Shown here: piece after piece, positions 13,259-19,288 of the stretch
Layout: every line of letters starts with the position of its first letter
How positions within the stretch are numbered: the stretch's first letter is position 1
Source of the DNA: JAXHNE01 sp038316995
GTDB lineage: Bacteria > Patescibacteriota > Saccharimonadia > Saccharimonadales > JAXHNE01
Assembly: GCA_038316995.1 (NCBI GenBank)
Contig: JBBQAZ010000020.1
Coordinates: 1 to 19,288, forward strand
DNA: 19,288 nt
Reading direction: 5' to 3'
Notes under the pieces: generated by a model
Databases searched by the model: none
Told to the model about the DNA's origin: nothing
What the model saw: the letters and a program-made list of their open reading frames with translations, nothing else
Translations under genes and position numbers: made by a program

Positions 13259-14728
13259 CTAATATGCTCTGTTCTTGAAAGTATTAAACGCTGGTCGCGG
13301 CGTATTGTCTGGGCGAAGTAGACCAAATCCCGCCACGTCATCATCCTTCATGCTGTATACGGCCATGCTTTGCAGTAAACCACTAGTGAGAGCATCAAAA
13401 TCATGTGCAACGATTGTATTTTGTCCATCTTCACCATATGTAGTTATAGGTCCACCTGTTTCTGTTGATATTATCGAAACATTGTTCAATCCGTTCGCAT
13501 CGAGTATCTCTCTGCACGTATTTCCTTTATGATAAGAATCTACTCCAAATAGCCTAGGGAAAACCATATCCCAAATATTCCAGCTTGCTCTTGTTTTTGG
13601 GTCGTCGTACATATGTAGGCTTAACATATCGAACGAACCATTTGCTCTAGTTGCCAGAGCTCTCGTGAATTCTTGTGGCCCGGAATTCGTACTGCCTTTC
13701 CATAGTGCCCCGGCAATTACAATAGCATCTGGATTCGAAGCTTTTATTGCACTCGACGTTCCTTTTACGAAGTCAGCATATTGCTCAGGAGCCCATCCGT
13801 TTAGATCTGGCTCATTAGCTATTTCAAAAAACTTGACCTTCCCTTTCCATTTTGTCGCTTGCTGACTGCCGAAATTATCAACAGAACGTGGACCTGCTGT
13901 TCCGTACAAAATTAACATTGGTTCAAATCCACGAGCAATAACTTCGGCTACCAGGATATCAACTTGAGCTTGATTTGACGGCGTAGAGTCAAATCTCACG
14001 TAACCTGGATGTCCATTGAAAACCTCTTGAATTTTATCAAGTTCAAATTTTCTATCTGCTTGAGATCGTGTGAGTATTTTATATCCTGTCGAAATTCCTT
14101 GTTTTGGAAGTTCTAAACTTGAGGGTTGCGGTGTTGGGGTTGGACTGGGGTCTGGAGTGGGGGTTGGGCCCGGATCTGGTTGTGGAGTATTATCACCATA
14201 AAAGTTGAGAACATCAACCGTCAACTCAGAGGAACATCTTTGTCCAGCAGCAATTATTGCAGACAGCGTCACGGAATGTGTTCCCTCTGCAATGTCTATT
14301 GTGGTGCTGTATTCTTTTAGGGCATTAGACCCAATTTTTTCTGCAAATAAGGTCTTTCCATCTATGCTCAGAGTAAAGCTACTCTCCGCACCTCTGCATT
14401 TGCTAGCTTGCACAACTACACCTATTGATGTCACATTCTGATTCAACACTATTTGGCTAGTAGCTGCTACATTTGATGTAAATGTCACTGCACTGCCCCC
14501 ACTTGCTTTTCGATCTTTTGTAACCTGAGCTCCCTTTTCTAGTGTCATCGTCTCCGCTTCTTGGCTGAGCACTAAAGTGCTTTCAGCAAATGAACGGAAT
14601 GCTAAAAATAAACCTAAACACCCAAAGAGCACGGCAAAGATTAGAATATTCTTTCTGTTTTGAATCGATTTAGATGTTTTGGTTTTCTTAATAATTTTCT
14701 TCGTTTTCTTGGTTCTCTTGTTTGTCAT
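13259..14728 (-). CDS. Membrane-anchored clan GH-A-like glycosidase with carbohydrate-binding-like domain
   Basis: A 489-residue protein. A very Lys/Arg-rich N-terminus precedes one membrane anchor (about 28-48). Residues 55-178 look like a beta-sandwich carbohydrate-binding module (SQEAETM start, GGSAVTF, SFTLSIDGK, GTHSVTLSA), as in CBM6/35-like modules, with two Cys (C111, C165) that could pair. A Pro/Thr linker spans 182-203. The rest (about 209-489) resembles a TIM-barrel glycosidase: EIANEPDLNGW places a likely acid/base at E306, LHMYDD (371-376) fits an active-site strand, and ISTETGGP places a likely nucleophile at E423. The family number is not assigned. The substrate is probably an extracellular polysaccharide. 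It is convergent with the GH3 operon. ATG 14728 has only a weak AGG upstream. Confidence 0.72.
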   Translation of the reverse strand: MTNKRTKKTKKIIKKTKTSKSIQNRKNILIFAVLFGCLGLFLAFRSFAESTLVLSQEAETMTLEKGAQVTKDRKASGGSAVTFTSNVAATSQIVLNQNVTSIGVVVQASKCRGAESSFTLSIDGKTLFAEKIGSNALKEYSTTIDIAEGTHSVTLSAIIAAGQRCSSELTVDVLNFYGDNTPQPDPGPTPTPDPSPTPTPQPSSLELPKQGISTGYKILTRSQADRKFELDKIQEVFNGHPGYVRFDSTPSNQAQVDILVAEVIARGFEPMLILYGTAGPRSVDNFGSQQATKWKGKVKFFEIANEPDLNGWAPEQYADFVKGTSSAIKASNPDAIVIAGALWKGSTNSGPQEFTRALATRANGSFDMLSLHMYDDPKTRASWNIWDMVFPRLFGVDSYHKGNTCREILDANGLNNVSIISTETGGPITTYGEDGQNTIVAHDFDALTSGLLQSMAVYSMKDDDVAGFGLLRPDNTPRPAFNTFKNRAY

Positions 14729-14811
14729 AAATTTTGCCTGTTACATTAAATACATTTAAACATACTTATGGTTGAACTTGCCATTTAGCCTAGTTAAAAA
14801 TTAACTGAGTT

Positions 14812-14820
14812 TGATATACT
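14812..14820 (+). promoter_or_regulatory. Extended -10 of the CaCA exchanger gene, predicted leaderless
   Basis: TGA followed by TATACT (14815-14820) is an extended -10 (TGn-TATACT), then 7 nt to ATG 14828. No -35 and no Shine-Dalgarno are seen. Confidence 0.55.
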
Positions 14821-14827
14821 TGCTTGA

Positions 14828-15805
14828 ATGCTCATTGCTATTATTTCAATTCTTGTTGGGCTCGCAGTACTTATCGCAGGTGCAGAAGGACTTGTTAGGG
14901 GCGCCGCATCCCTTGCAAGAAAATTGCATATATCACCTCTTGTGGTCGGACTCACTATTGTTTCATTTGGAACTTCCGCACCAGAACTAACAGTAAACCT
15001 AATAGCGGCATTTAACGGATCTCCGGATCTTGCAATTGGAAACGTAATTGGAAGTAGTATAGCGAACATACTCTTGGTGCTTGGAATAAGTTCTCTTATT
15101 GTCCCATTGACCGTCAAGGCATCGACAGTCTACAAAGAAATACCCTTTGCATTGCTTGGAATATCACTTGTTTTCGTGCTAGTTAATGATGTCTTGTTTG
15201 ATGGTGCATCGACAAACATGCTAGGCAGAACAGACGGGATTGCGCTCATTTCGCTTATGGGAATATTTCTATATTACATTTACGGGCTCGCTAAAGACGA
15301 AAAAAAGCAACAAAAACAAATTACAGAAGCTGGTGGAGCTGCTCAAAAATATGACTTAACGGCATCATTATTACTTAGCGCTGGTGGGATGGCTGGTCTA
15401 ATTTTGGGTGGACGTTTGCTTGTAGACGGTGCGGTGAATATTGCTATGACTGCAGGGCTTTCAGAGTCATTGATAGGCCTTACGGTGGTTGCACTTGGGA
15501 CTTCACTGCCGGAACTTGTTACTTCGATTGTAGCAGCACTAAAGAAGCATTCTGACATTGCAATTGGCAATGCAGTTGGATCAAACATATTCAATGTATT
15601 TTTTGTCTTAGGAACAACAAGCACAATATTACCGTTGCCTTTTTCTTCCGCCATTAATATTGACGTTATATTTGCAGTTATGGCAATGGTAATGCTTTTT
15701 ACCTTTATGTTTATTGGTAGCAAACACAAGCTTACTAAGTTTGAAGGCTCGTTGCTTCTAAGCGGATATATTATTTATATGATTTCTCTTGTAATGCGGG
15801 CATAA
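14828..15805 (+). CDS. CaCA-family sodium/calcium exchanger (YrbG-like)
   Basis: A 325-residue inner-membrane antiporter with the two inverted alpha repeats that define the calcium/cation antiporter superfamily. Alpha-1 has GTSAPE (48-53) and GNVIGSSIAN (71-80); alpha-2 has GTSLPE (224-229) and GNAVGSNIFN (247-256). The Glu and Asn/Ser residues in these motifs form the ion site. About ten hydrophobic segments are present, with a charged cytoplasmic loop (AKDEKKQQKQ, about 155-164) between the halves. It should export Ca2+ in exchange for Na+ or H+. The gene appears monocistronic and ends 3 bp before a bidirectional terminator. Confidence 0.92.
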   Translation: MLIAIISILVGLAVLIAGAEGLVRGAASLARKLHISPLVVGLTIVSFGTSAPELTVNLIAAFNGSPDLAIGNVIGSSIANILLVLGISSLIVPLTVKASTVYKEIPFALLGISLVFVLVNDVLFDGASTNMLGRTDGIALISLMGIFLYYIYGLAKDEKKQQKQITEAGGAAQKYDLTASLLLSAGGMAGLILGGRLLVDGAVNIAMTAGLSESLIGLTVVALGTSLPELVTSIVAALKKHSDIAIGNAVGSNIFNVFFVLGTTSTILPLPFSSAINIDVIFAVMAMVMLFTFMFIGSKHKLTKFEGSLLLSGYIIYMISLVMRA

Positions 15806-15807
15806 AT

Positions 15808-15839
15808 AAAAAACGCCCCTTTGGTAAGGAGCGTTTTTT
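15808..15839. terminator. Bidirectional terminator between exchanger and RRM genes
   Basis: AAAAAACGCCCCT (15808-15820) pairs with AGGAGCGTTTTTT (15827-15839) with one mismatch around loop TTGGTA. Six As on one side and six Ts on the other allow termination from both strands, which fits the convergent genes. Confidence 0.85.
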
Positions 15840-15856
15840 ACGATACTTGTTACAAA

Positions 15857-16141
15857 TTAGTAACGAGGTCGGTCATCGCGACGTGGTCGCTCTTCGCGTG
15901 GTCGAGCTTCGTTTACAACGATGCTTCGTCCGCCCATGTCTGAGTTGTTAAGTTGATCGACGGCTTTTTTAGCGTCGTCGTCACTTTCCATCTCTACAAA
16001 ACCAAACCCCTTGGATCGGTTTGTGTCACGATCAACGATAACTTTCGCTGACTTAACTGGACCGATTGCTGCAAATGCTTCCTCTAGCTGACTGTCGTCA
16101 ACAGAGTACGGAAGACCGCCTACAAATAGATTAGTTGCCAT
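15857..16141 (-). CDS. RRM-domain RNA-binding protein
   Basis: A 94-residue single RNA-recognition-motif protein. RNP2 is LFVGGL (5-10) and RNP1 is KGFGFVEM (44-51), with the aromatic residues that stack on RNA. The Arg-rich tail (RPREERPRRDDRPRY) is typical of the small bacterial and cyanobacterial RRM proteins, many of which respond to cold. I chose ATG 16141 because AAAGGAG lies 8 nt upstream; the frame is open to 16180, but the extra residues (MPDSFKRTKGEEI) come from the leader and contain the Shine-Dalgarno. A putative -10 at 16286-16291 implies an mRNA leader near 140 nt, unusually long for this window, so post-transcriptional control is possible. Confidence 0.92.
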   Translation of the reverse strand: MATNLFVGGLPYSVDDSQLEEAFAAIGPVKSAKVIVDRDTNRSKGFGFVEMESDDDAKKAVDQLNNSDMGGRSIVVNEARPREERPRRDDRPRY

Positions 16142-16285
16142 TATTTCTTCTCCTTTTGTTCTCTTGAAGGAATCTGGCAACCATTTTAGGTTAAGCAGAT
16201 AGCTGCTCCTTATCGTGAACGCTTGATTATTAAACCTAGAACACTTCTTCTTACGAATTCGTCGCAGCTATTTTCTAGTAGACAC

Positions 16286-16291
16286 AGTATA
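16286..16291 (-). promoter_or_regulatory. Putative -10 of the RRM gene, long leader
   Basis: TATACT on the minus strand, about 145 nt before ATG 16141. No close match to a -35 is seen. The leader contains the palindrome ACGAATTCGT and an extra AAGGAG (near 16209) not followed by a start. Confidence 0.35.
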
Positions 16292-16332
16292 ACAGTAGTA
16301 GGCAATAAAAGAAAGCTCTATACAATCTACGT

Positions 16333-16338
16333 TATACT
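16333..16338 (+). promoter_or_regulatory. -10 element of the NUDIX gene, predicted leaderless
   Basis: TATACT is followed by 7 nt and ATG 16346. There is no Shine-Dalgarno and no clear -35. It is divergent from the RRM promoter. Confidence 0.5.
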
Positions 16339-16345
16339 ATAGTTA

Positions 16346-16792
16346 ATGAACAAAAAAGCTGTCAGAGCTATAATTATAAAAGATGATAAGATTTTAGTGA
16401 TGTTCCGGAACAAACACGGACACAAGTTTTATACACTTGTTGGCGGCCAGGTAGATGAAGGTGAAAGCCTACAGCAAACTCTAGTCAGAGAAGTTAAAGA
16501 AGAAACTGGACTGACTATTACTTCAGCTAGTGAAGTATTTTATGAAAATCACAAGTCACCGTTTAATATTCAGCATATTTACATTTGTAGCGTTACTTCA
16601 GATAGTGAATTAAAAATTCAAAATCATGCTGAGGAATCAATAATGAATCACATGGGGATGAACACGCACACACCAATGTGGGTTAATTTTGAATCGTTTG
16701 AAACACTTCCCTTCCGCACCCCACAACTGCACCTAGCCATTATAAATGGAATAACTAATGGGTTCCCTGAGTCGCCTGTTCAAATTAATTAA
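16346..16792 (+). CDS. NUDIX hydrolase
   Basis: A 148-residue NUDIX protein. Residues 34-56 form a complete Nudix box, G-x5-E-x7-REVKEETGL, with the metal-binding glutamates E49, E52 and E53 in place. The N-terminal strand KKAVRAIIIKDDKILVMFR is typical. Members hydrolyse nucleoside diphosphates linked to another group, with Mg2+; candidate substrates include oxidised nucleotides, (d)NTPs, sugar nucleotides and NADH, and the sequence does not choose among them. The msrA gene follows 61 bp downstream on the same strand; both could belong to oxidative damage repair, but this is inference. Confidence 0.9.
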   Translation: MNKKAVRAIIIKDDKILVMFRNKHGHKFYTLVGGQVDEGESLQQTLVREVKEETGLTITSASEVFYENHKSPFNIQHIYICSVTSDSELKIQNHAEESIMNHMGMNTHTPMWVNFESFETLPFRTPQLHLAIINGITNGFPESPVQIN

Positions 16793-16853
16793 CAGTATAC
16801 TCACAGGAACCTTTCATGTATTTGCAAACTAACTACAAAAGAAAGTAACTATC

Positions 16854-17357
16854 ATGGCACAAAGAAAGATTTATCTTGCAGGAGGATGTTTCTGGGGATT
16901 ACAGGAACTATTCCGTTCAGAACCTGGAATTATTAACATACTAGTTGGCTACACTGGTGGTGATAAAGATAACCCCAACTACGCCAATCACCCAGGTCAC
17001 GCAGAAACGTTAGAAATTTCTTATGACGATAAACAGACTAATTATGACAATATTCTAGATTTTTTCTTTCGCGTACACGACCCTACTACCGTGAACCAGC
17101 AAGGTAACGACCATGGTGAATCCTATAGATCTGCTATTTTTTATCAATCAGAAAATGAAAAACAGGCGGCTCAAAACTTCATTGAAAAAGTTAATGCATC
17201 AAAACGCTGGCTCTACCCGGTGGTTACTACATTAGAACCATTTACGAAATTTTGGAGCGCCGAAGACTATCATCAGGACTACTTACAAAAAAATCCCGGC
17301 GGATATACCTGCCATTATTTACGATTTGAAGATGTTTTTCCTGACAAATCAGCGTAA
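16854..17357 (+). CDS. msrA: Peptide methionine-S-sulfoxide reductase MsrA
   Basis: A 167-residue MsrA. GGCFWG (10-15) contains the catalytic C12. VGYTGG (31-36), HAETLEI (49-55), FFRVHDPTT (71-79) and GESYRSAIFY (88-97) are conserved family segments. C153 in GGYTCHYL could be the resolving cysteine. The enzyme reduces methionine-S-sulfoxide in proteins with thioredoxin-type electrons in the cytosol. No MsrB domain is fused and none lies nearby. A weak GAAAG sits upstream of ATG 16854. The stop lies 1 nt from the stop of the convergent gene at 17359, and no terminator is visible between them. Confidence 0.95.
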   Translation: MAQRKIYLAGGCFWGLQELFRSEPGIINILVGYTGGDKDNPNYANHPGHAETLEISYDDKQTNYDNILDFFFRVHDPTTVNQQGNDHGESYRSAIFYQSENEKQAAQNFIEKVNASKRWLYPVVTTLEPFTKFWSAEDYHQDYLQKNPGGYTCHYLRFEDVFPDKSA

Positions 17358-17358
17358 C

Positions 17359-17880
17359 TCAAACTTTTCTGGAATCATACGCCCAGTGGAGTACCGCTTG
17401 ACGCTGGCGTGGACGACACATCTCATCACCTTCCCCGCAATTATTTTGAATTTGTGAAATATGCCTTTTGATTGCCTTCCAACGCTTAATTTGACGAGCG
17501 TCTTCTTCTGTAATTCGACGTCCCAGGTAGTAGCGGCAATACCATAAAAACCAGCCTTTAGGATCTTCGAAATAAATCCATCCCTTCTTTTCCCACTCAC
17601 TTAGAGATTGACTGGCATTTATTTTAAAGTAATTAAGTTTTTTGTCCGCTTTTCCAGTGCTAGAAAACTCGACTTCCTCAAACCAATCTTCTGGAAATTC
17701 ACTAGGCACTTCCTGAAAATAATCCCCGCCAAAAATGCCGAGTCTTAACATCTCTTTTGGAGTTAATTCTGGTATAAATTCTGCATCAAAATTCTCACCC
17801 TTTTTTTCTGTAAGCTCGTAGCTATAGCCAGTCTGGTACGCTTCATTGACAACAATTTTCTTATAATTATTTTTCAACAA
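17359..17880 (-). CDS. Conserved protein of unknown function (CRPRQRQ/WYCRYY family)
   Basis: A 173-residue soluble protein. Its strong motifs are PELTPKEMLRLGIFGGDY (37-54), FPEDWF (62-67), WEKKGWI (96-102), DPKGWFLWYCRYYLGRR (106-122) and CRPRQRQAVLHWAYDSR (155-171). I know this pattern from conserved hypothetical proteins in bacteria and fungi, with no function I can name. The aromatic and basic residues suggest nucleic-acid or nucleotide binding, which is inference only. The start is TTG 17880, supported by AAAGG 6 nt upstream; a second TTG follows at once. The first 14 bp overlap the end of the 2H phosphoesterase gene, so the two are translationally linked. Confidence 0.75.
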   Translation of the reverse strand: MLKNNYKKIVVNEAYQTGYSYELTEKKGENFDAEFIPELTPKEMLRLGIFGGDYFQEVPSEFPEDWFEEVEFSSTGKADKKLNYFKINASQSLSEWEKKGWIYFEDPKGWFLWYCRYYLGRRITEEDARQIKRWKAIKRHISQIQNNCGEGDEMCRPRQRQAVLHWAYDSRKV

Positions 17881-18352
17881 GACTTACCTTTGCAGCGATG
17901 CGGCGCATTGAATGATTACCATCAGGAAACATATCTATTAAAGCGATACTCTTTATAGTAACTTTTTCTCCGGTTTTAACTCGGCCTGTTTTTTGAGCCG
18001 TGACGTGCGGTTTATTGTTTTCATACGCGTACTGAGGTTCTAAAAATTCAAAGTCATATTTTGATAGATTTTGGGCAATCGACTCATGTAGATTCTGCAA
18101 CTCCCCTGTATCTCTCAGTAGGTTAACTGTTAGTCTTCCCCATTTGATGCTCTCACCTCCACTGAATGTGTTCTTTTTTGGTAACTGTAGGCTGTGCAGT
18201 TCTTTAATTAACGTCTTTTCATCTGTCGAAACACTAAACACCGCAGCTAATGTGGTGTGAAGCGGCCAATCTTGTGTTAAAAAACTATCCTCTGGTTTTT
18301 TGTTATCGTCTAAAAATGCAACAATGCACCACTTCTGTGTATATTTAATCAT
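17867..18352 (-). CDS. 2H phosphoesterase superfamily protein (2'-5' RNA ligase-like)
   Basis: A 161-residue protein with the two His-x-Thr motifs of the 2H superfamily: HTTL (32-35, H32 and T34) and HVTA (116-119, H116 and T118). The order, spacing and surrounding strands fit LigT/CPDase-like enzymes, which act on 2',3'-cyclic phosphate or 2'-5' linked RNA ends. The substrate is unknown here. ATG 18352 is preceded by TATTAT and 7 nt, a possible leaderless start, though the -35 region falls in the tRNA-Arg terminator, so read-through could also feed it. It shares an operon with the unknown protein that overlaps its 3' end. Confidence 0.75.
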   Translation of the reverse strand: MIKYTQKWCIVAFLDDNKKPEDSFLTQDWPLHTTLAAVFSVSTDEKTLIKELHSLQLPKKNTFSGGESIKWGRLTVNLLRDTGELQNLHESIAQNLSKYDFEFLEPQYAYENNKPHVTAQKTGRVKTGEKVTIKSIALIDMFPDGNHSMRRIAAKVSLVEK

Positions 18353-18365
18353 CTACTTAATAATA

Positions 18366-18395
18366 ACAAAATAGACGCCGATTTCCGGCGTCTAT
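18366..18395 (-). terminator. Terminator of tRNA-Arg
   Basis: On the minus strand a perfect 10-bp stem (ATAGACGCCG/CGGCGTCTAT, 18371-18395) around a 5-nt loop is followed by TTTGTTATT. It lies 13 nt after the tRNA CCA end. Confidence 0.85.
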
Positions 18396-18408
18396 CAATA
18401 CTCTTGTG

Positions 18409-18485
18409 TGGTGCACCCGGTAGGACTCGAACCTACGACTTTCGCGTCCGAAGCGCGACGCTCTAATCCACTGAGCTACGGGTGC
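18409..18485 (-). tRNA. tRNA-Arg (anticodon TCG)
   Basis: A 77-nt cloverleaf on the minus strand. The acceptor pairs GCACCCG with CGGGTGC. The D-arm is GCTCAGTGGATTAGAGC, the anticodon stem TCGCG/CGCGA with loop CTTCGGA (anticodon TCG), and the T-arm GTAGG-TTCGAGT-CCTAC. The 3' end ACCA is encoded. Confidence 0.95.
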
Positions 18486-18496
18486 ATGAATTTGTA

Positions 18497-18847
18497 TTAT
18501 ATCTTACTTTTATGCTTGAGTCTTCCATGAGTCCTTACTCTATGACAGTTTGAGCAAACTAACTCACATTTGGCTATTTCTTCTTCTATTTGCTTCGTAC
18601 TTCCTGAGTTGATCAATTTACTGACAGTACTCAATTTGATACCCTTTGCTTCAATATGGTCATAATCTGTCACATAGTGAGGATACTGTACTCCACAATC
18701 CTTACAAGGGGTGTTATTTTTTAAATCGTAAACAAACTTGCGAAGAGTGTCTCTTTTTTTGTAAGCTTTATCTAAATAATACTGTTTGTTTGCATAGTAG
18801 TGTTTTCGAATTGCTTCGCGTTGCTTTTCTGGATCTTTCCATGCCAT
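18497..18847 (-). CDS. HNH-nuclease-like protein
   Basis: A 116-residue basic protein. The first half is a charged, probably helical region (DPEKQREAIRKHYYANKQYY). The second half is an HNH-type zinc finger: CKDC (48-51), DYDHIEAKG (61-69), then CELVCSNCHRVRTH (94-107), which supplies the second Cys pair and the His/Asn of the ββα-metal fold. Small proteins of this type are common in phages and in bacterial genomes; DNA nicking or cleavage is the usual activity, but the host role is unknown. ATG 18847 is preceded by a perfect TATAAT 6 nt upstream, so a leaderless message is likely. It lies 11 bp from tRNA-Arg on the same strand. Confidence 0.8.
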   Translation of the reverse strand: MAWKDPEKQREAIRKHYYANKQYYLDKAYKKRDTLRKFVYDLKNNTPCKDCGVQYPHYVTDYDHIEAKGIKLSTVSKLINSGSTKQIEEEIAKCELVCSNCHRVRTHGRLKHKSKI

Positions 18848-18853
18848 GAAAGT

Positions 18854-18859
18854 ATTATA
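18854..18859 (-). promoter_or_regulatory. -10 element of the HNH gene, predicted leaderless
   Basis: A perfect TATAAT on the minus strand, followed by 6 nt and ATG 18847. It lies in the 35-bp gap after the DUF3467-like gene. No -35 match is seen. Confidence 0.55.
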
Positions 18860-18882
18860 CTACGGAATAGTTTCGAACTCCT

Positions 18883-19288
18883 TTATTGTTGTTTGTCTTG
18901 TTTTTGCTCTGGTGCCGGGAGCTGTTTTTGATCGTTAAGCTCCATAGTCTGTTTTAGTACTTCTATAACACTTTTGGCATGTTCTTTGCTCATCCCTACG
19001 CGTGAAACAATCATCGGCTGACCATCTGCTCCGCTTCCTTGCATGAAATTCATGATGACACCATAATTATTTACAGAAACATGAACCATGTCTGTATATG
19101 ATACTTTTAGCTCGTCAGGTGCAACTAATGCCGTACCTTTAGCATGTTTTTCTGAATTTGTTCCTTCGTCTTTTGTTGGTAGTTCTGTTTTGTCAAATTC
19201 TGCGAGTTCCCAAAGTCTTACGGCTTCGTCTTCTTTTACATTAAAATGACTAATCATCAGTAGCAAAATATCTTCACTAGGTCGATTC
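18883..19288 (-). CDS. DUF3467-like protein (probably 5'-truncated by the window edge)
   Basis: The frame is open from the right edge to the stop at 18883. The segment VHVSVNNYGVIMNFMQG followed by IVSRVGMSKEHAKSVIEVLK resembles the DUF3467 domain, a small beta-strand-rich fold with an SxEHAK-type helix and no known function. The N-terminal part (NRPSEDILLLMISHFNVKEDEA) reads as continuous coding sequence up to the edge, so I treat the gene as partial. TTG 19266 and ATG 19257 are possible internal starts; the latter has a TATTTT 7 nt upstream. The C-terminus is Gln/Lys/Pro-rich and probably disordered. It is followed within 35 bp by the HNH gene. The family call is moderate. Confidence 0.55.
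   Translation of the reverse strand, partial: NRPSEDILLLMISHFNVKEDEAVRLWELAEFDKTELPTKDEGTNSEKHAKGTALVAPDELKVSYTDMVHVSVNNYGVIMNFMQGSGADGQPMIVSRVGMSKEHAKSVIEVLKQTMELNDQKQLPAPEQKQDKQQ

Noticed and set aside
17349..17600. Minus-strand frame of 83 codons
   Set aside because: It is a shifted-frame shadow of the conserved 173-residue protein, whose motifs are strong in the other frame.
1..19288. Recoding of TGA as glycine, as in some CPR lineages
   Set aside because: No domain needs read-through of TGA, and in-phase TGA ends GH3 and the first response regulator at the expected family boundaries.
1..19288. CRISPR array, transposase, prophage or toxin-antitoxin modules
   Set aside because: No spaced direct-repeat array, transposase motif or phage structural gene was seen; the HNH protein alone is not evidence for a mobile element.

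Overview
The window is compact, AT-rich bacterial DNA with the standard genetic code: TGA serves as a terminator and never interrupts a recognisable domain. Genes are short and tightly packed, and include murD, murI, folD, a CaCA exchanger, msrA, NUDIX, single-domain response regulators and a lamin-tail-domain protein with CX12C repeats. The mix looks like a Patescibacteria/CPR genome, most likely Saccharibacteria. That placement is an inference from gene style, since no rRNA or marker protein is present to prove it.

Layout. (1) 1-1859, minus strand: an AMP-forming, PaaK-like ligase cut by the left edge, preceded in the same operon by a kynurenine-3-monooxygenase-like flavoprotein; this pair looks like an accessory biosynthetic or modification cassette. 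(2) 1966-5232, plus strand: class I/II aminotransferase, two tandem CheY-like response regulators, and MurD. (3) 5189-7266, minus strand: FolD, a phosphoribosyltransferase-like protein and MurI, with MurI overlapping the murD 3' end; MurI supplies the D-glutamate that MurD uses. (4) 7341-9494, plus strand: a secreted, membrane-tethered lamin-tail-domain protein and a multi-pass membrane protein. (5) 9495-9959: no protein gene; a tRNA-Lys(CTT), its terminator, and then about 200 bp holding a partial repeat of the tRNA 3' end, several hairpins and a second terminator with the same loop. (6) 9960-14728: a His-rich multi-pass membrane protein, a membrane-anchored GH3 glycosidase with a small membrane protein, and a convergent anchored protein with a carbohydrate-binding-like domain and a clan GH-A-like barrel. 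(7) 14828-17357: CaCA exchanger, RRM protein (minus), NUDIX hydrolase, MsrA. (8) 17359-19288, minus strand: a conserved protein of unknown function, a 2H phosphoesterase, tRNA-Arg(TCG), an HNH nuclease-like protein and a DUF3467-like protein that probably runs off the right edge.

A pattern across the window concerns starts. Many first-in-operon genes carry a -10 hexamer 6-8 nt before the ATG and no Shine-Dalgarno, so their mRNAs are probably leaderless. Operon-internal or long-leader genes instead have clear AGGAG-type sites, some with GTG or TTG starts. The most unusual stretch is 9666-9922, which could be a structured RNA, a decayed second tRNA-Lys, or a small element bounded by tRNA 3'-end repeats.
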